Positions 13,810 to 21,631 of a stretch of 21,631 nt of DNA are shown one piece after another. The stretch covers positions 1-21,631 of the forward strand of contig JAEXZL010000106.1 of assembly GCA_023451395.1 (NCBI GenBank). Reading direction: 5' to 3'. The translations under genes were made by a program, and so were the position numbers. This stretch comes from Bacillota bacterium. GTDB lineage: Bacteria; Bacillota; Clostridia; Clostridiales; Clostridiaceae. The notes under the pieces are model-generated. The model ran no database searches. It was given only the letters and a program-made list of their open reading frames with translations, and was not told the origin of the DNA. Positions within the stretch are counted from its first letter, which is position 1. Every line of letters starts with the position of its first letter.

Positions 13810-14971
13810 GTTAGCAGTAGGTAAGTTAGGAGGCACCTTAGGAAATGTAACAGTAGATAAACTGGGAGAGAAGGTTATTAGGGGGTTAGTAGAACGTACA
13901 AACCTAAATACAGATTTATTAGATGAGGTTATCTTTGGACAAGCTAAGCAAAGTTCAGATGTTTCAAATCTAGCAAGAGTTGCTTCCTTAAGGGCAGGGC
14001 TGCCAATAAAGGTTCCTGCTTATACTATCCACAGACAATGCGGCTCAGGGATTGAGGCGGTTAATTCTGCTGCCAAGCAATTAATATCAGGCTATGGAGA
14101 TGTAATAATTGCTGGTGGTGCTGAGTCCATGAGCACAGCGCCTTATTATGTAAGTGGAGTTCGTTTTGGTGTCAAGGCAGGTAATATAGAAATGAGAGAT
14201 CCAAATATTGCTAGTCAGCAAGGGTCTCAACCTATTGAAGAATACGGTAGCTTAAATATGGGGACAACTGCTGAAAATGTAGCAAAGGAATATATAATCA
14301 CTAGGGAAGAACAGGATAGATTTGCTCTTAGAAGCCAGGTCAACATGAAAAATGCCATGGATAATGGATATTTTGATAAAGAAATATTACCGTATACAGT
14401 TAAAATAGGGAAAGAATTGGTTGAATTTAAAAAAGATGAGCATCCAAGAGAGACTAGCTTAGAAAAGCTTGGCAAACTAAAACCAGTATTTAAAGAAGGA
14501 GGGACAGTTACTGCAGGAAATGCCAGTGGTCGTAACGATGGAGCTGCTGCGCTTTTGATAATGAGTGAAGAAAAAGCCTTAGCGCTTGGTTATAAGCCAA
14601 AGGCAAGAATTATTGCTCAAGCGGCAGTAGGAGTTAGCCCTGAAGTTATGGGAATTGCACCAGTTTTTGCTGTAAGAAAAGCTCTTTCACAAACGGATTT
14701 AAAAATAGATGACTTAGATGTAGTGGAGTTAAATGAAGCCTTTGCAGCCCAAGCAGTAGCTTGTATAAAAGAACTAGGTTTAGATATTGAAAAGGTAAAT
14801 CCTAATGGAGGGGCGATAGCAATGGGTCACCCTATTGGTGCAACAGGAGCAATACTCATGACAAAGCTTATACATGAATTAGAGAGAACTGGCAAAAAAT
14901 ATGGCTGTGCTACTGCTTGTATAGCTGGTGGCTTAGGTATTGCCACAATTGTAGAAAATCTTCAGGTATAA
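13778..14971 (+). CDS. Thiolase (acetyl-CoA acyltransferase; candidate 3-oxoadipyl-CoA thiolase)
   Basis: A 397-residue thiolase with all catalytic residues: the nucleophilic C88 in HRQCGSG, N319 of NEAFA, H351 in GHPIGATGA and C381 in CATACIAGG, with GNASGRNDGAAAL at about 248-259. The length is usual for degradative and biosynthetic thiolases (PcaF, AtoB, ThlA). It cleaves a 3-oxoacyl-CoA with CoA, or condenses two acetyl-CoA. As the last gene of an operon with CatB and a CoA-transferase, thiolysis of 3-oxoadipyl-CoA to succinyl-CoA and acetyl-CoA is the expected role; sequence alone does not exclude an acetoacetyl-CoA thiolase. The start at ATG 13778 is supported by AGGAGGG just upstream and overlaps the DUF3870 gene by 32 bp. 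A strong terminator follows. Confidence 0.92.
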   Translation: MRSVVIVDSLRLAVGKLGGTLGNVTVDKLGEKVIRGLVERTNLNTDLLDEVIFGQAKQSSDVSNLARVASLRAGLPIKVPAYTIHRQCGSGIEAVNSAAKQLISGYGDVIIAGGAESMSTAPYYVSGVRFGVKAGNIEMRDPNIASQQGSQPIEEYGSLNMGTTAENVAKEYIITREEQDRFALRSQVNMKNAMDNGYFDKEILPYTVKIGKELVEFKKDEHPRETSLEKLGKLKPVFKEGGTVTAGNASGRNDGAAALLIMSEEKALALGYKPKARIIAQAAVGVSPEVMGIAPVFAVRKALSQTDLKIDDLDVVELNEAFAAQAVACIKELGLDIEKVNPNGGAIAMGHPIGATGAILMTKLIHELERTGKKYGCATACIAGGLGIATIVENLQV

Positions 14972-15014
14972 GAAAGAACAGTATTATACTTATATTATTA
15001 TTATGTGGTTTATA

Positions 15015-15062
15015 AAAATGCAATTAGTATAGGTAACTTAGTTTCTATACTAATTGCATTTT
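15015..15062 (+). terminator. Operon terminator after the thiolase
   Basis: AAAATGCAATTAGTATAG (15015-15032) and CTATACTAATTGCATTTT (15045-15062) form a perfect 18-bp stem with a 12-nt loop, followed by ATTATATATTC. It marks the end of the eight-gene unit and may act in both directions. Confidence 0.85.
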
Positions 15063-15195
15063 ATTATATATTCATATAAATATACAATTCTATCCTTTAT
15101 TCTTTATATTTTATTATATAACAACAGATTTTGTTATAAAATTTACAAAATACTCAAAAGTTATAGTAAATATATAGTATTATTAGTGTAAACAG

Positions 15196-15201
15196 TATAA
15201 T
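15196..15201 (+). promoter_or_regulatory. Candidate -10 element of the AraC-GH39 gene
   Basis: A consensus TATAAT about 55 bp before the start codon. The matching -35 position (15173-15178, TATAGT) is poor, so this promoter may depend on an activator, or this may be chance in AT-rich DNA. Confidence 0.35.
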
Positions 15202-15256
15202 ATATGAATAGGTACCATAAGAGTATAGATTTGTTAATAGTGAAGGGAGGGTGAGG

Positions 15257-17818
15257 ATGGAAAACTATTATGAGGTAATTGAAAGAGACAAGACACTGCC
15301 AATAAATGTAATGATTCATAATGTTAACGAGATGGGAATGCACTGTCATAAGGAATTAGAGTTTGTTCTGGTGCTTCAGGGCTCTGTAAACATAAGAGTA
15401 GGAAAAGAGATGTATATCCTAAAGGAAGATGGCCTAATCCTTATTAATAGTAATGAAATTCATAATGCTATTAAAACTCATGAAAATAATACATTATTAG
15501 TTGTGCAGGTGGATCCAGAATATTACTATCCCTATGATAAGAATTTTAGTAAAATGATTTTTAACTGCAAATCTTTTCTTCATAAGGATGAAGAGCAGGA
15601 GCCCTTTGATAGAATAAAGGGCTGCTTAGCAGAATTGGTATGGGAGACTGCTAAAAAAGAGAAGGGCTATGAGTTTAAAATAGCTAGTATACTATTTTCT
15701 ATTTCTGCTAATCTCATAAATTCCTTTACTTATCATGTAATTGAAGATGAAAAAATCCTTAGCATAAACAAAAATAGCTACAGGCTTAAGAGTATAATGA
15801 GTTATATTAATGAAAATCTGAATAAGAATGTAACTCTTCAAGAAATAGCAGATAAGGAGAAGCTAAACATATACTATTTGTCCCACTTCTTTAAAAAGAA
15901 AACAGGGATGGGATTTCAGGAGTATCTAAACGTTATAAGACTTGATAAGGCACTTAAGCTTCTAGTTAATAGTAATTACACTATAACAGATATTGCTTAT
16001 TCTAGCGGTTATCCCAGCCCAAAGGCATTTAATAAAAAGTTTAAGGAAAAGTATGGGTGTTCTCCATCAAATTACAGAAAGAATACTATAGTTAGTAATG
16101 GTAATAATAGTGATAATTATAAATTTGATATTGTTGAGGTAAACGACAATAGTAGCTATCTGAATGTAGATAGAAAAACAGCTTTACAGAAAATTTTTAA
16201 ATATCTACCCTCCTCAGAAAGCAAAAAAGGACCCATAAAAGCTTTAAATATGATCAATATAGATGTAAATTTTGGAGAAGAGGGTACTGATCTTCAGCCA
16301 TATTGGAAAAAGCTTATCACCTTTAGTCGAGCTTCTGAAGGCTTAAGGAAGCAGTGGCAAAGTCAGTTAAAAGAGCTTCAGAGAGAAGTTACTTTTCAAT
16401 ACATAAGATTTCACGGAATATTTTCTGATGATATGATGATTTTTAATCTCTTAGAAGATGGAAGCATAAACTATAATTGGACTTATGTGGACGAGCTCTT
16501 CGACTTTTTTAAGGAGGTTAATATTAAGCCTGTTATTGATTTGGGTTTTATGCATTCAGAGATAAATAGCACGGATAGAACAATGTCTTGGTGGAAGGCA
16601 AATGTTTCTCCAATTAAAGAAATGAAGCTTTGGGTGGATATGCTGGAAGCTTTTTTAAGGCATTGCATAAATAGATATGGTATTAATGAGGTAGAAAGCT
16701 GGTATTTTGAGGTGTGGAATGATCTTGAATTAGAATCAACATTTTGGGTAGGAGGAAGAGAAAAATACTTTAGCTTTTATAAGAAAACTGCAGATACTAT
16801 TAAGGGCATATCAAAAAAACTTAAGGTAGGTGGGTCAGCAATTGCTCATGAGGGAATAAGATACGATGCTTTTTTGGAGGAGTTCTTAACTTATTGCATG
16901 AGAAATAATTCTCCACTAGATTTTGTTTCTATACATATATATCCAGAGGTTTGTGACAATACTAGGGCTCTTGACATTGAAAAACTCACTAATAATAAGC
17001 AAAACACAGATAATATACTTAAGAGATGGAAGGAAATAATAAGTACTTACTATGGAGAAAATCATACACTGGATATTTTGAGTCTCACAGGAGAAAAAAC
17101 AAAGACTTCCTTAGAATATGAGCCAGAGCTTTATATAACCCAGTGGAACACTCCATTTTATAGAGGGAATTGTATCCATGATACCTGTTATGTAGCGGCC
17201 TTCATTGTAAGGAATGTATTAAGTTCTTTAGGCTATACCGACGCCTTAGGATACAGTACCTTTACTGATATTATGGAGGAGCATAAAGAAGGAGTAGGAC
17301 CTTTTTACGGAGGCCTTGGACTTATTAATAATAATGGCTTAAAGAAGGCTTCATATTATGCTTATTACCTCTTAAACATGCTAGGTGATGAAATTCTATA
17401 TAAGGGAGAAGATTATATCGTAACGAGAAAAGCTGAAGATATTCAAATTCTTGCATATAACTATGTGGATTTTGATGATTTATTTGTTAAGAGTGATATT
17501 TCAGCCTTAACTAATAAAATTCCATTAAAGGTCTATGAAGCCAAGGAGGATAAATACTTTAGTTTTAATATTAATAGAATAGCTGGTGATTATAAAATAA
17601 CCACTTATGAGTTAAATAAAGACAACGGATCAGTTTACGACCAGTGGGTAAGTCTAGGAGAGCCAGAGGAGCTTTCAAGGGAGGATATAGAATATCTTAA
17701 GGGAAGGTCATATCCTAAAAAAACTATTGATTATTTATCTATTTCTGAAACCTATGAAAGAAAAATGCAGCTTCCTCCCAATGGTATTGAGCTTATTATC
17801 TTAGAAAAACGAATATAG
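15257..17818 (+). CDS. AraC-family regulator fused to a GH39 (beta-xylosidase-like) domain lacking catalytic glutamates
   Basis: An 853-residue cytoplasmic protein. Residues 1-100 form an AraC-type cupin sensor domain (MHCHKELEFVLVLQGS). Residues about 176-276 are the double helix-turn-helix DNA-binding domain, with LQEIADKEKLNIYYLSHFFKK and the second unit ITDIAYSSGYPSPKAFNKKFK. Residues about 305-850 are a GH39 domain (YIRFHGIFSDDM, the TIM-barrel strands, GYSTFTDIMEEH). In active GH39 enzymes the acid/base is the Glu of WNEP and the nucleophile the Glu of TEW/TEF; here they read WND (D489) and TQW (Q629), so glycosidase activity is unlikely and the domain probably binds sugar as a sensor. 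The start is ATG 15257 with AAGGGAGG (15243-15250), preferred to the GTG at 15251. Its target is unknown; it lies downstream of the muconate-type operon but is separated from it by a terminator. Confidence 0.9.
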   Translation: MENYYEVIERDKTLPINVMIHNVNEMGMHCHKELEFVLVLQGSVNIRVGKEMYILKEDGLILINSNEIHNAIKTHENNTLLVVQVDPEYYYPYDKNFSKMIFNCKSFLHKDEEQEPFDRIKGCLAELVWETAKKEKGYEFKIASILFSISANLINSFTYHVIEDEKILSINKNSYRLKSIMSYINENLNKNVTLQEIADKEKLNIYYLSHFFKKKTGMGFQEYLNVIRLDKALKLLVNSNYTITDIAYSSGYPSPKAFNKKFKEKYGCSPSNYRKNTIVSNGNNSDNYKFDIVEVNDNSSYLNVDRKTALQKIFKYLPSSESKKGPIKALNMINIDVNFGEEGTDLQPYWKKLITFSRASEGLRKQWQSQLKELQREVTFQYIRFHGIFSDDMMIFNLLEDGSINYNWTYVDELFDFFKEVNIKPVIDLGFMHSEINSTDRTMSWWKANVSPIKEMKLWVDMLEAFLRHCINRYGINEVESWYFEVWNDLELESTFWVGGREKYFSFYKKTADTIKGISKKLKVGGSAIAHEGIRYDAFLEEFLTYCMRNNSPLDFVSIHIYPEVCDNTRALDIEKLTNNKQNTDNILKRWKEIISTYYGENHTLDILSLTGEKTKTSLEYEPELYITQWNTPFYRGNCIHDTCYVAAFIVRNVLSSLGYTDALGYSTFTDIMEEHKEGVGPFYGGLGLINNNGLKKASYYAYYLLNMLGDEILYKGEDYIVTRKAEDIQILAYNYVDFDDLFVKSDISALTNKIPLKVYEAKEDKYFSFNINRIAGDYKITTYELNKDNGSVYDQWVSLGEPEELSREDIEYLKGRSYPKKTIDYLSISETYERKMQLPPNGIELIILEKRI

Positions 17819-17867
17819 GCTCATGAGTAGTAAATTAAAATTCTATAGAAATAATCTTAAAGACATT

Positions 17868-17900
17868 CAGCTTCATTAATATGAGGCTGTTTTGCTTTTT
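17868..17900 (+). terminator. Intrinsic terminator after the AraC-GH39 gene
   Basis: CAGCTTCAT (17868-17876) and ATGAGGCTG (17881-17889) form a 9-bp stem with a TAAT loop, followed by TTTTGCTTTTT. The T-tract can alternatively pair as TTTTGCT/AGCAAAA (17890-17896/17903-17909). Confidence 0.8.
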
Positions 17901-17988
17901 ATAGCAAAAAAAGGGGTGATTATTAGCAAAAAAGGAATAGAGGTAATTTTCAATAATCCCTACAATTATTTATAAAGGAGGGGTTTTA

Positions 17989-20900
17989 TTGAATATAAAA
18001 TCTAGAAAGAAAAAAGGAATAATTTCACTAATTATAGCGATATCTTTAATAGTTCAAACATTTATACCTAAAGCGGTTTCCACAGGTGCAGAGGAAGAGG
18101 TAGGAAGAGCTATTGACACCATTGCTTCTGTATATTTGAAGGATGATAAAGGAAATCTCGTAGATAAAGATACTGAATATCCTATAGAGCAGGGCTCAAA
18201 GATATTTATTTACTATACCTGGAGAATTGATAATGGTGAGGATATTGAGCCTGGAGATTACACAAAGGTTAAGCTTCCTTTAGCTTTTAAAATATTTAAT
18301 GAGGTAGAAGGAGATCTTCTTGTAGATGGGGGTGTATCTGTAGGAAAGTTTAAGCTTGGTATGGATGGCACCTTAATACTAACCTATAATGAATATGCAA
18401 AAGAACACTCAAATGTAGAGGGAACTGTAAAGTTTAGCAGTGAGTTCGACAAAAGTAACATAACTGGAGAGACACCTGTTAAAATTGTATTCCCTATATC
18501 TGAAAGCTCTTCGCAGGAAATAGACGTTCGTTTTAAGCCTGCAAATGTATCTGGACCTATTGAAAAAAGCGGACTAGCTAACAAAGGGGTAAATGCAGAC
18601 AGGATAAAATGGACTATAGATGTAAATAAGACACTTGAAAATGTAGACAATGCTTTGGTAGAGGATGCCATTGGAGAAGGCTTAGAGCTGGATAAAGCTA
18701 CTATAAAGGTTTATAGGTTAAGAGTAAACTTAGATGGTACAGCAGTTTTAGGTGATGAGATTACATCGGGGGAATATACCATAACTGAGGAAGAAGGTAC
18801 CTTTAATATAGGACTTGGAAAGATAAATTCTGCTTATAGAATAATCTACGAAACTAAAATAACTGATGTAACAAAAACCAGCTTTGATAATACTGCCACT
18901 TTCAAAGGTGCTTCATCAGAAGCTAAGGTTACTATCACACGAGGAAACACTATTGAAAAGGATGGTGCCCTAGATAAGAGCTTTAATCCTAGCAAAATCA
19001 CCTGGTCAGTTATTGCTAATAAAGGACTGCTCCAAACAGAAAATGCTGAGGTTGTTGATAGTATCCCTGAAGGACTTTTGCTTGACAATACTACAATTAA
19101 AGTGTACAAGCTTACTTTGGATGATAAGGGACAAATAGCTGGGGAAGAACCCTTCACCGGGTTTTCAAAGGAAGAGCCTACTGTAGCTAATGGCAATAAG
19201 TTTACAGTTAACCTTGGGAATATAAACTCAGCCTATAAAATAGTTTATGATACAAATATTATAGATGAAAGCAAGACAAGCTTTACAAATAAAGCAACTT
19301 TCCTTGAGAAGGAAGCTTCAAAAAAGGTAGATATAAAGCGTGGCGTAGTAATTGATAAAAAAGGAACAGCCAGCATAGGATATACAGATAAGCATATAGC
19401 ATGGACAATAGATATAAACACTGCTATGAAGAGTATAAACAATGCATTGCTTGAGGATACCATTGGAGATGGGTTAAGCCTTGATGAAAGTTCCTTTGAG
19501 GTTTATAGGCTTAAGCTTGATAATAATGGAACTGTCTCTGAGGATGGATTGGTTGCTTCTTCTGACTATAACTTTACTATAGATCCTGGAAACCCCTCAA
19601 AGTTCACTATAGATTTAGGTAACATTAACAGTGCCTATAGGGTGAAATATAAGACTAGAATAGATAATTTAGATGCGAAAACATTCAAGAATAGTGCAGC
19701 TATAGGTGGCGTGGGCACAGGAGAAAAAAGCATTACCCCGCCTATTTCTAATAACTTTACAAAAAGCGGAAATGATATAAATTATACCGATAAAACCATG
19801 GCTTGGACAATTACTGTTGATCCTATAAAGGAGCCTATTAATAATTTAAATATTGAAGATGTGTTTCCTAACGGTGGATTAGAGTTCTTAGAGAATACCC
19901 TTGTTGTAAAGGCTGGAAGCACCACCTTAACTAAGGAGGTAGACTTCACTATTGAATTAAAAGATAATGACACTAAGAAAGGATTTATCCTGGCATTCTT
20001 AAAACCAGTACAGAATACAAAATATACTCTTACTTATAAAACTAAATTTGACACTATTTGGCATACTAATAATAATCAAAAGGACAAGTTTATAAATAAG
20101 GCTATCTTTACTGGGAGTAATATTCAAGCTCCTATTACTAAAGATGCAACTCAAACAATAAGCAATACAGCAGTAGAAAATGGTAATAAATCTGGAAGCT
20201 TAGATAGAAACAGCAAGGAGATTACCTGGAATATAAATGTTAATTACCTAAGTCATGCTCTTGAGGATGTTTTTGTTGAAGATAATATAGAGGAGCATCA
20301 GAAGCTCGTAGCTGACTCTATACAGCTTTATGAATATACTTTAGAAAGCAATGGGAATATTAAGCTTGGAGCCTTGGCTTCTGTAGATAAGTATGAAATA
20401 TTGGAAAGCTCAGAATCAGGCTTTAAGATAAAAATTAATAAACCAGTGGATACTCCATATAGAGTAGTGTATAAAACAAGGCTAGTAGGACTTTCTCAGT
20501 CTCAGTATTCAAATACTGCAATTGTTAATGGTACTAGCTATACTGGAAAGGTTACCTATGATAATTCAAACACCTTTGTTGAAAAAAACGGGGTGCAAAA
20601 TGGGAAGACACTTAAATGGACAGTAACCGTTAATAGAAGCCTTTCAGAGGTGGAAAATGCTGTTTTAACAGATACCTTAAGTGATGGACATGAGCTTATA
20701 GAAAATAGCTTTAAGGTATATAAGGCCTCAGACAATACCCCCTATACAGATTTTAAGGTGACAGCGGAGCTGAGGGATTTAATTACAGGAACTCAAAGCT
20801 TTAAGCTGGAATTTCTTAATAATATTAACACTATGTATGTAGTAGAATATGAAACAGAGATTACAGCAGAAAAAGACTATTCTAAGCTATCAAATAGTAT

Positions 20901-21631
20901 TTATTTTAAAGGAGACGGAGTAAGCACAGAAACTCAACCTTTTTCAAAGGAGATTATTGTAAGAATCACTGATGGTTCCGGAACAGGAAGCGGAGAGTTA
21001 GGATCTCTTAAAATTACAAAGGTTGACGGAGAAAATGAAGAAATTAAGCTTTCTGATGTAGAATTTAAGCTATATAGTAGCAAGGGTAAACTAATGGGGG
21101 TTGCTAAAACCAATGAGAATGGAGTTCTGGAAATACCAAAACTCAAATTTGATACCTATACACTTAAAGAGATAACTCCTGCTTCTGGTTATCAAATTTC
21201 TTCAGAAGATAAAAGTATTCAGGTTAAAATTGATTCTAAAGAAGTAAAGGAAGTTGTAGTTAAAAACTATAAGCTGTCCACTTTAAAAGTGTTTAAGGCT
21301 GATGGCAATGACAATACTAAGGGTCTTGCAGGAGCAGAGTTTGAGCTTAGGGATGCAGAAAGTAATCTTGTAAAAACCTTAATAACTGGTGAGGATGGCA
21401 CTGCAAAAGCAGAAAATCTTATTTTTGGTGACTATACCTTAGTAGAAACTAAGGCACCTAATGGCTATGTAGTTGATGGAATAGAGCATAAGATAGTGCT
21501 AAATGAGGAAAACCTTCAGGCTGATTATAAGGTAGTAAACAACAGACCAGGAGCAATTTCAGTCCTTAAGGTAGATGGAAGTGATAGCAGCAAGGTATTA
21601 GCTGGAGCTGAATTTGAGCTTAGGGATGCAG
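17989..21631 (+). CDS. Secreted repeat-rich surface adhesin (collagen-binding/Cna-like repeats + SpaA-type repeats), 3' truncated by window edge
   Basis: The frame stays open from a TTG start (17989) behind AAGGAGGGG to the window end, about 1214 residues. A basic N terminus (SRKKK) and a hydrophobic stretch to about residue 25 form a signal peptide. An Ig-like N-terminal region is followed by six tandem units of about 130-140 residues, each opening with a W(T/S/N) motif (W208, 339, 472, 606, 747, 877) and typically running through NA-x-x-x-D, GL-x-LD, VY-x-L, INSAY and FxN-x-A; they resemble Cna-type collagen-binding domains. From residue about 1005 three SpaA-type (prealbumin-like) repeats begin (1005, 1097, 1189), with LK-x-x-K lysines and YTLVETKAPNGY, the E-box that supports Lys-Asn isopeptide bonds. 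A sortase LPXTG anchor is expected beyond the window. The ligand is unknown. Confidence 0.88.
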   Translation, partial: MNIKSRKKKGIISLIIAISLIVQTFIPKAVSTGAEEEVGRAIDTIASVYLKDDKGNLVDKDTEYPIEQGSKIFIYYTWRIDNGEDIEPGDYTKVKLPLAFKIFNEVEGDLLVDGGVSVGKFKLGMDGTLILTYNEYAKEHSNVEGTVKFSSEFDKSNITGETPVKIVFPISESSSQEIDVRFKPANVSGPIEKSGLANKGVNADRIKWTIDVNKTLENVDNALVEDAIGEGLELDKATIKVYRLRVNLDGTAVLGDEITSGEYTITEEEGTFNIGLGKINSAYRIIYETKITDVTKTSFDNTATFKGASSEAKVTITRGNTIEKDGALDKSFNPSKITWSVIANKGLLQTENAEVVDSIPEGLLLDNTTIKVYKLTLDDKGQIAGEEPFTGFSKEEPTVANGNKFTVNLGNINSAYKIVYDTNIIDESKTSFTNKATFLEKEASKKVDIKRGVVIDKKGTASIGYTDKHIAWTIDINTAMKSINNALLEDTIGDGLSLDESSFEVYRLKLDNNGTVSEDGLVASSDYNFTIDPGNPSKFTIDLGNINSAYRVKYKTRIDNLDAKTFKNSAAIGGVGTGEKSITPPISNNFTKSGNDINYTDKTMAWTITVDPIKEPINNLNIEDVFPNGGLEFLENTLVVKAGSTTLTKEVDFTIELKDNDTKKGFILAFLKPVQNTKYTLTYKTKFDTIWHTNNNQKDKFINKAIFTGSNIQAPITKDATQTISNTAVENGNKSGSLDRNSKEITWNINVNYLSHALEDVFVEDNIEEHQKLVADSIQLYEYTLESNGNIKLGALASVDKYEILESSESGFKIKINKPVDTPYRVVYKTRLVGLSQSQYSNTAIVNGTSYTGKVTYDNSNTFVEKNGVQNGKTLKWTVTVNRSLSEVENAVLTDTLSDGHELIENSFKVYKASDNTPYTDFKVTAELRDLITGTQSFKLEFLNNINTMYVVEYETEITAEKDYSKLSNSIYFKGDGVSTETQPFSKEIIVRITDGSGTGSGELGSLKITKVDGENEEIKLSDVEFKLYSSKGKLMGVAKTNENGVLEIPKLKFDTYTLKEITPASGYQISSEDKSIQVKIDSKEVKEVVVKNYKLSTLKVFKADGNDNTKGLAGAEFELRDAESNLVKTLITGEDGTAKAENLIFGDYTLVETKAPNGYVVDGIEHKIVLNEENLQADYKVVNNRPGAISVLKVDGSDSSKVLAGAEFELRDA
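21328..21631 (+). repeat. Near-identical SpaA repeat segments at DNA level
   Basis: Bases 21331-21358 and 21604-21631 both encode GAEFELRDA and are almost identical, differing only at silent positions near the 5' end. This indicates recent duplication of the SpaA-type unit; further copies may follow beyond the window. Confidence 0.65.

Noticed and set aside
17901..17940. c-di-GMP riboswitch before the adhesin (AGCAAAAAAGG repeated twice)
   Set aside because: The repeated short motif has no supporting conserved GEMM-type structure, and the space before the start is short.
1..21631. tRNA, rRNA, CRISPR arrays, insertion sequences and prophage genes
   Set aside because: No cloverleaf, rRNA core, regularly spaced repeats, transposase or phage protein was seen on either strand.

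Overview
The window is AT-rich with strong purine-rich Shine-Dalgarno sites, several TTG/GTG starts, all genes on one strand and U-tailed intrinsic terminators. It carries glucose-superfamily PTS permeases, RpiR/MurR and AraC regulators, a clostridial-type CoA-transferase and a Cna/SpaA-type surface adhesin. This points to a low-GC Gram-positive, most likely a Clostridium-like Firmicute; the species cannot be named from sequence alone.

Layout. (1) 1-500: C-terminal end of a nucleoside hydrolase and its terminator. (2) 876-5033: two closely related PTS EIIBC permeases (MurP-like, no EIIA) flanking an RpiR/MurR-type SIS regulator, each gene with its own leader and its own terminator or hairpin. 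(3) 5203-7304: a DUF4127 protein and a small PPC/DUF296 protein, behind a good sigma-A promoter with a cre-like (CcpA) site and closed by a terminator. (4) 7388-15062: a long leader with an intrinsic terminator just before the first start codon, then eight tightly packed genes: alpha/beta hydrolase, DASS (SLC13) carboxylate transporter, double carboxymuconolactone-decarboxylase-family protein, CoA-transferase subunits A and B, muconate cycloisomerase (CatB-type), DUF3870 protein and thiolase. A perfect 18-bp-stem terminator ends it. (5) 15257-17818: an AraC regulator fused to a GH39 domain whose two catalytic glutamates are replaced. (6) 17989-end: a secreted repeat-rich adhesin that runs off the window.

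The main discovery candidate is region 4. The set matches, enzyme by enzyme, the oxygen-independent lower half of the beta-ketoadipate pathway (muconate -> muconolactone -> enol-lactone -> 3-oxoadipate -> 3-oxoadipyl-CoA -> succinyl-CoA + acetyl-CoA), together with a dicarboxylate-type importer. No ring-cleaving dioxygenase and no recognisable muconolactone isomerase (CatC) is present. I infer a scavenging pathway for muconate or a related unsaturated dicarboxylate or lactone in an organism that looks anaerobic, possibly controlled by leader-RNA attenuation. The DUF3870 and double-CMD proteins are candidates for the missing isomerase step.
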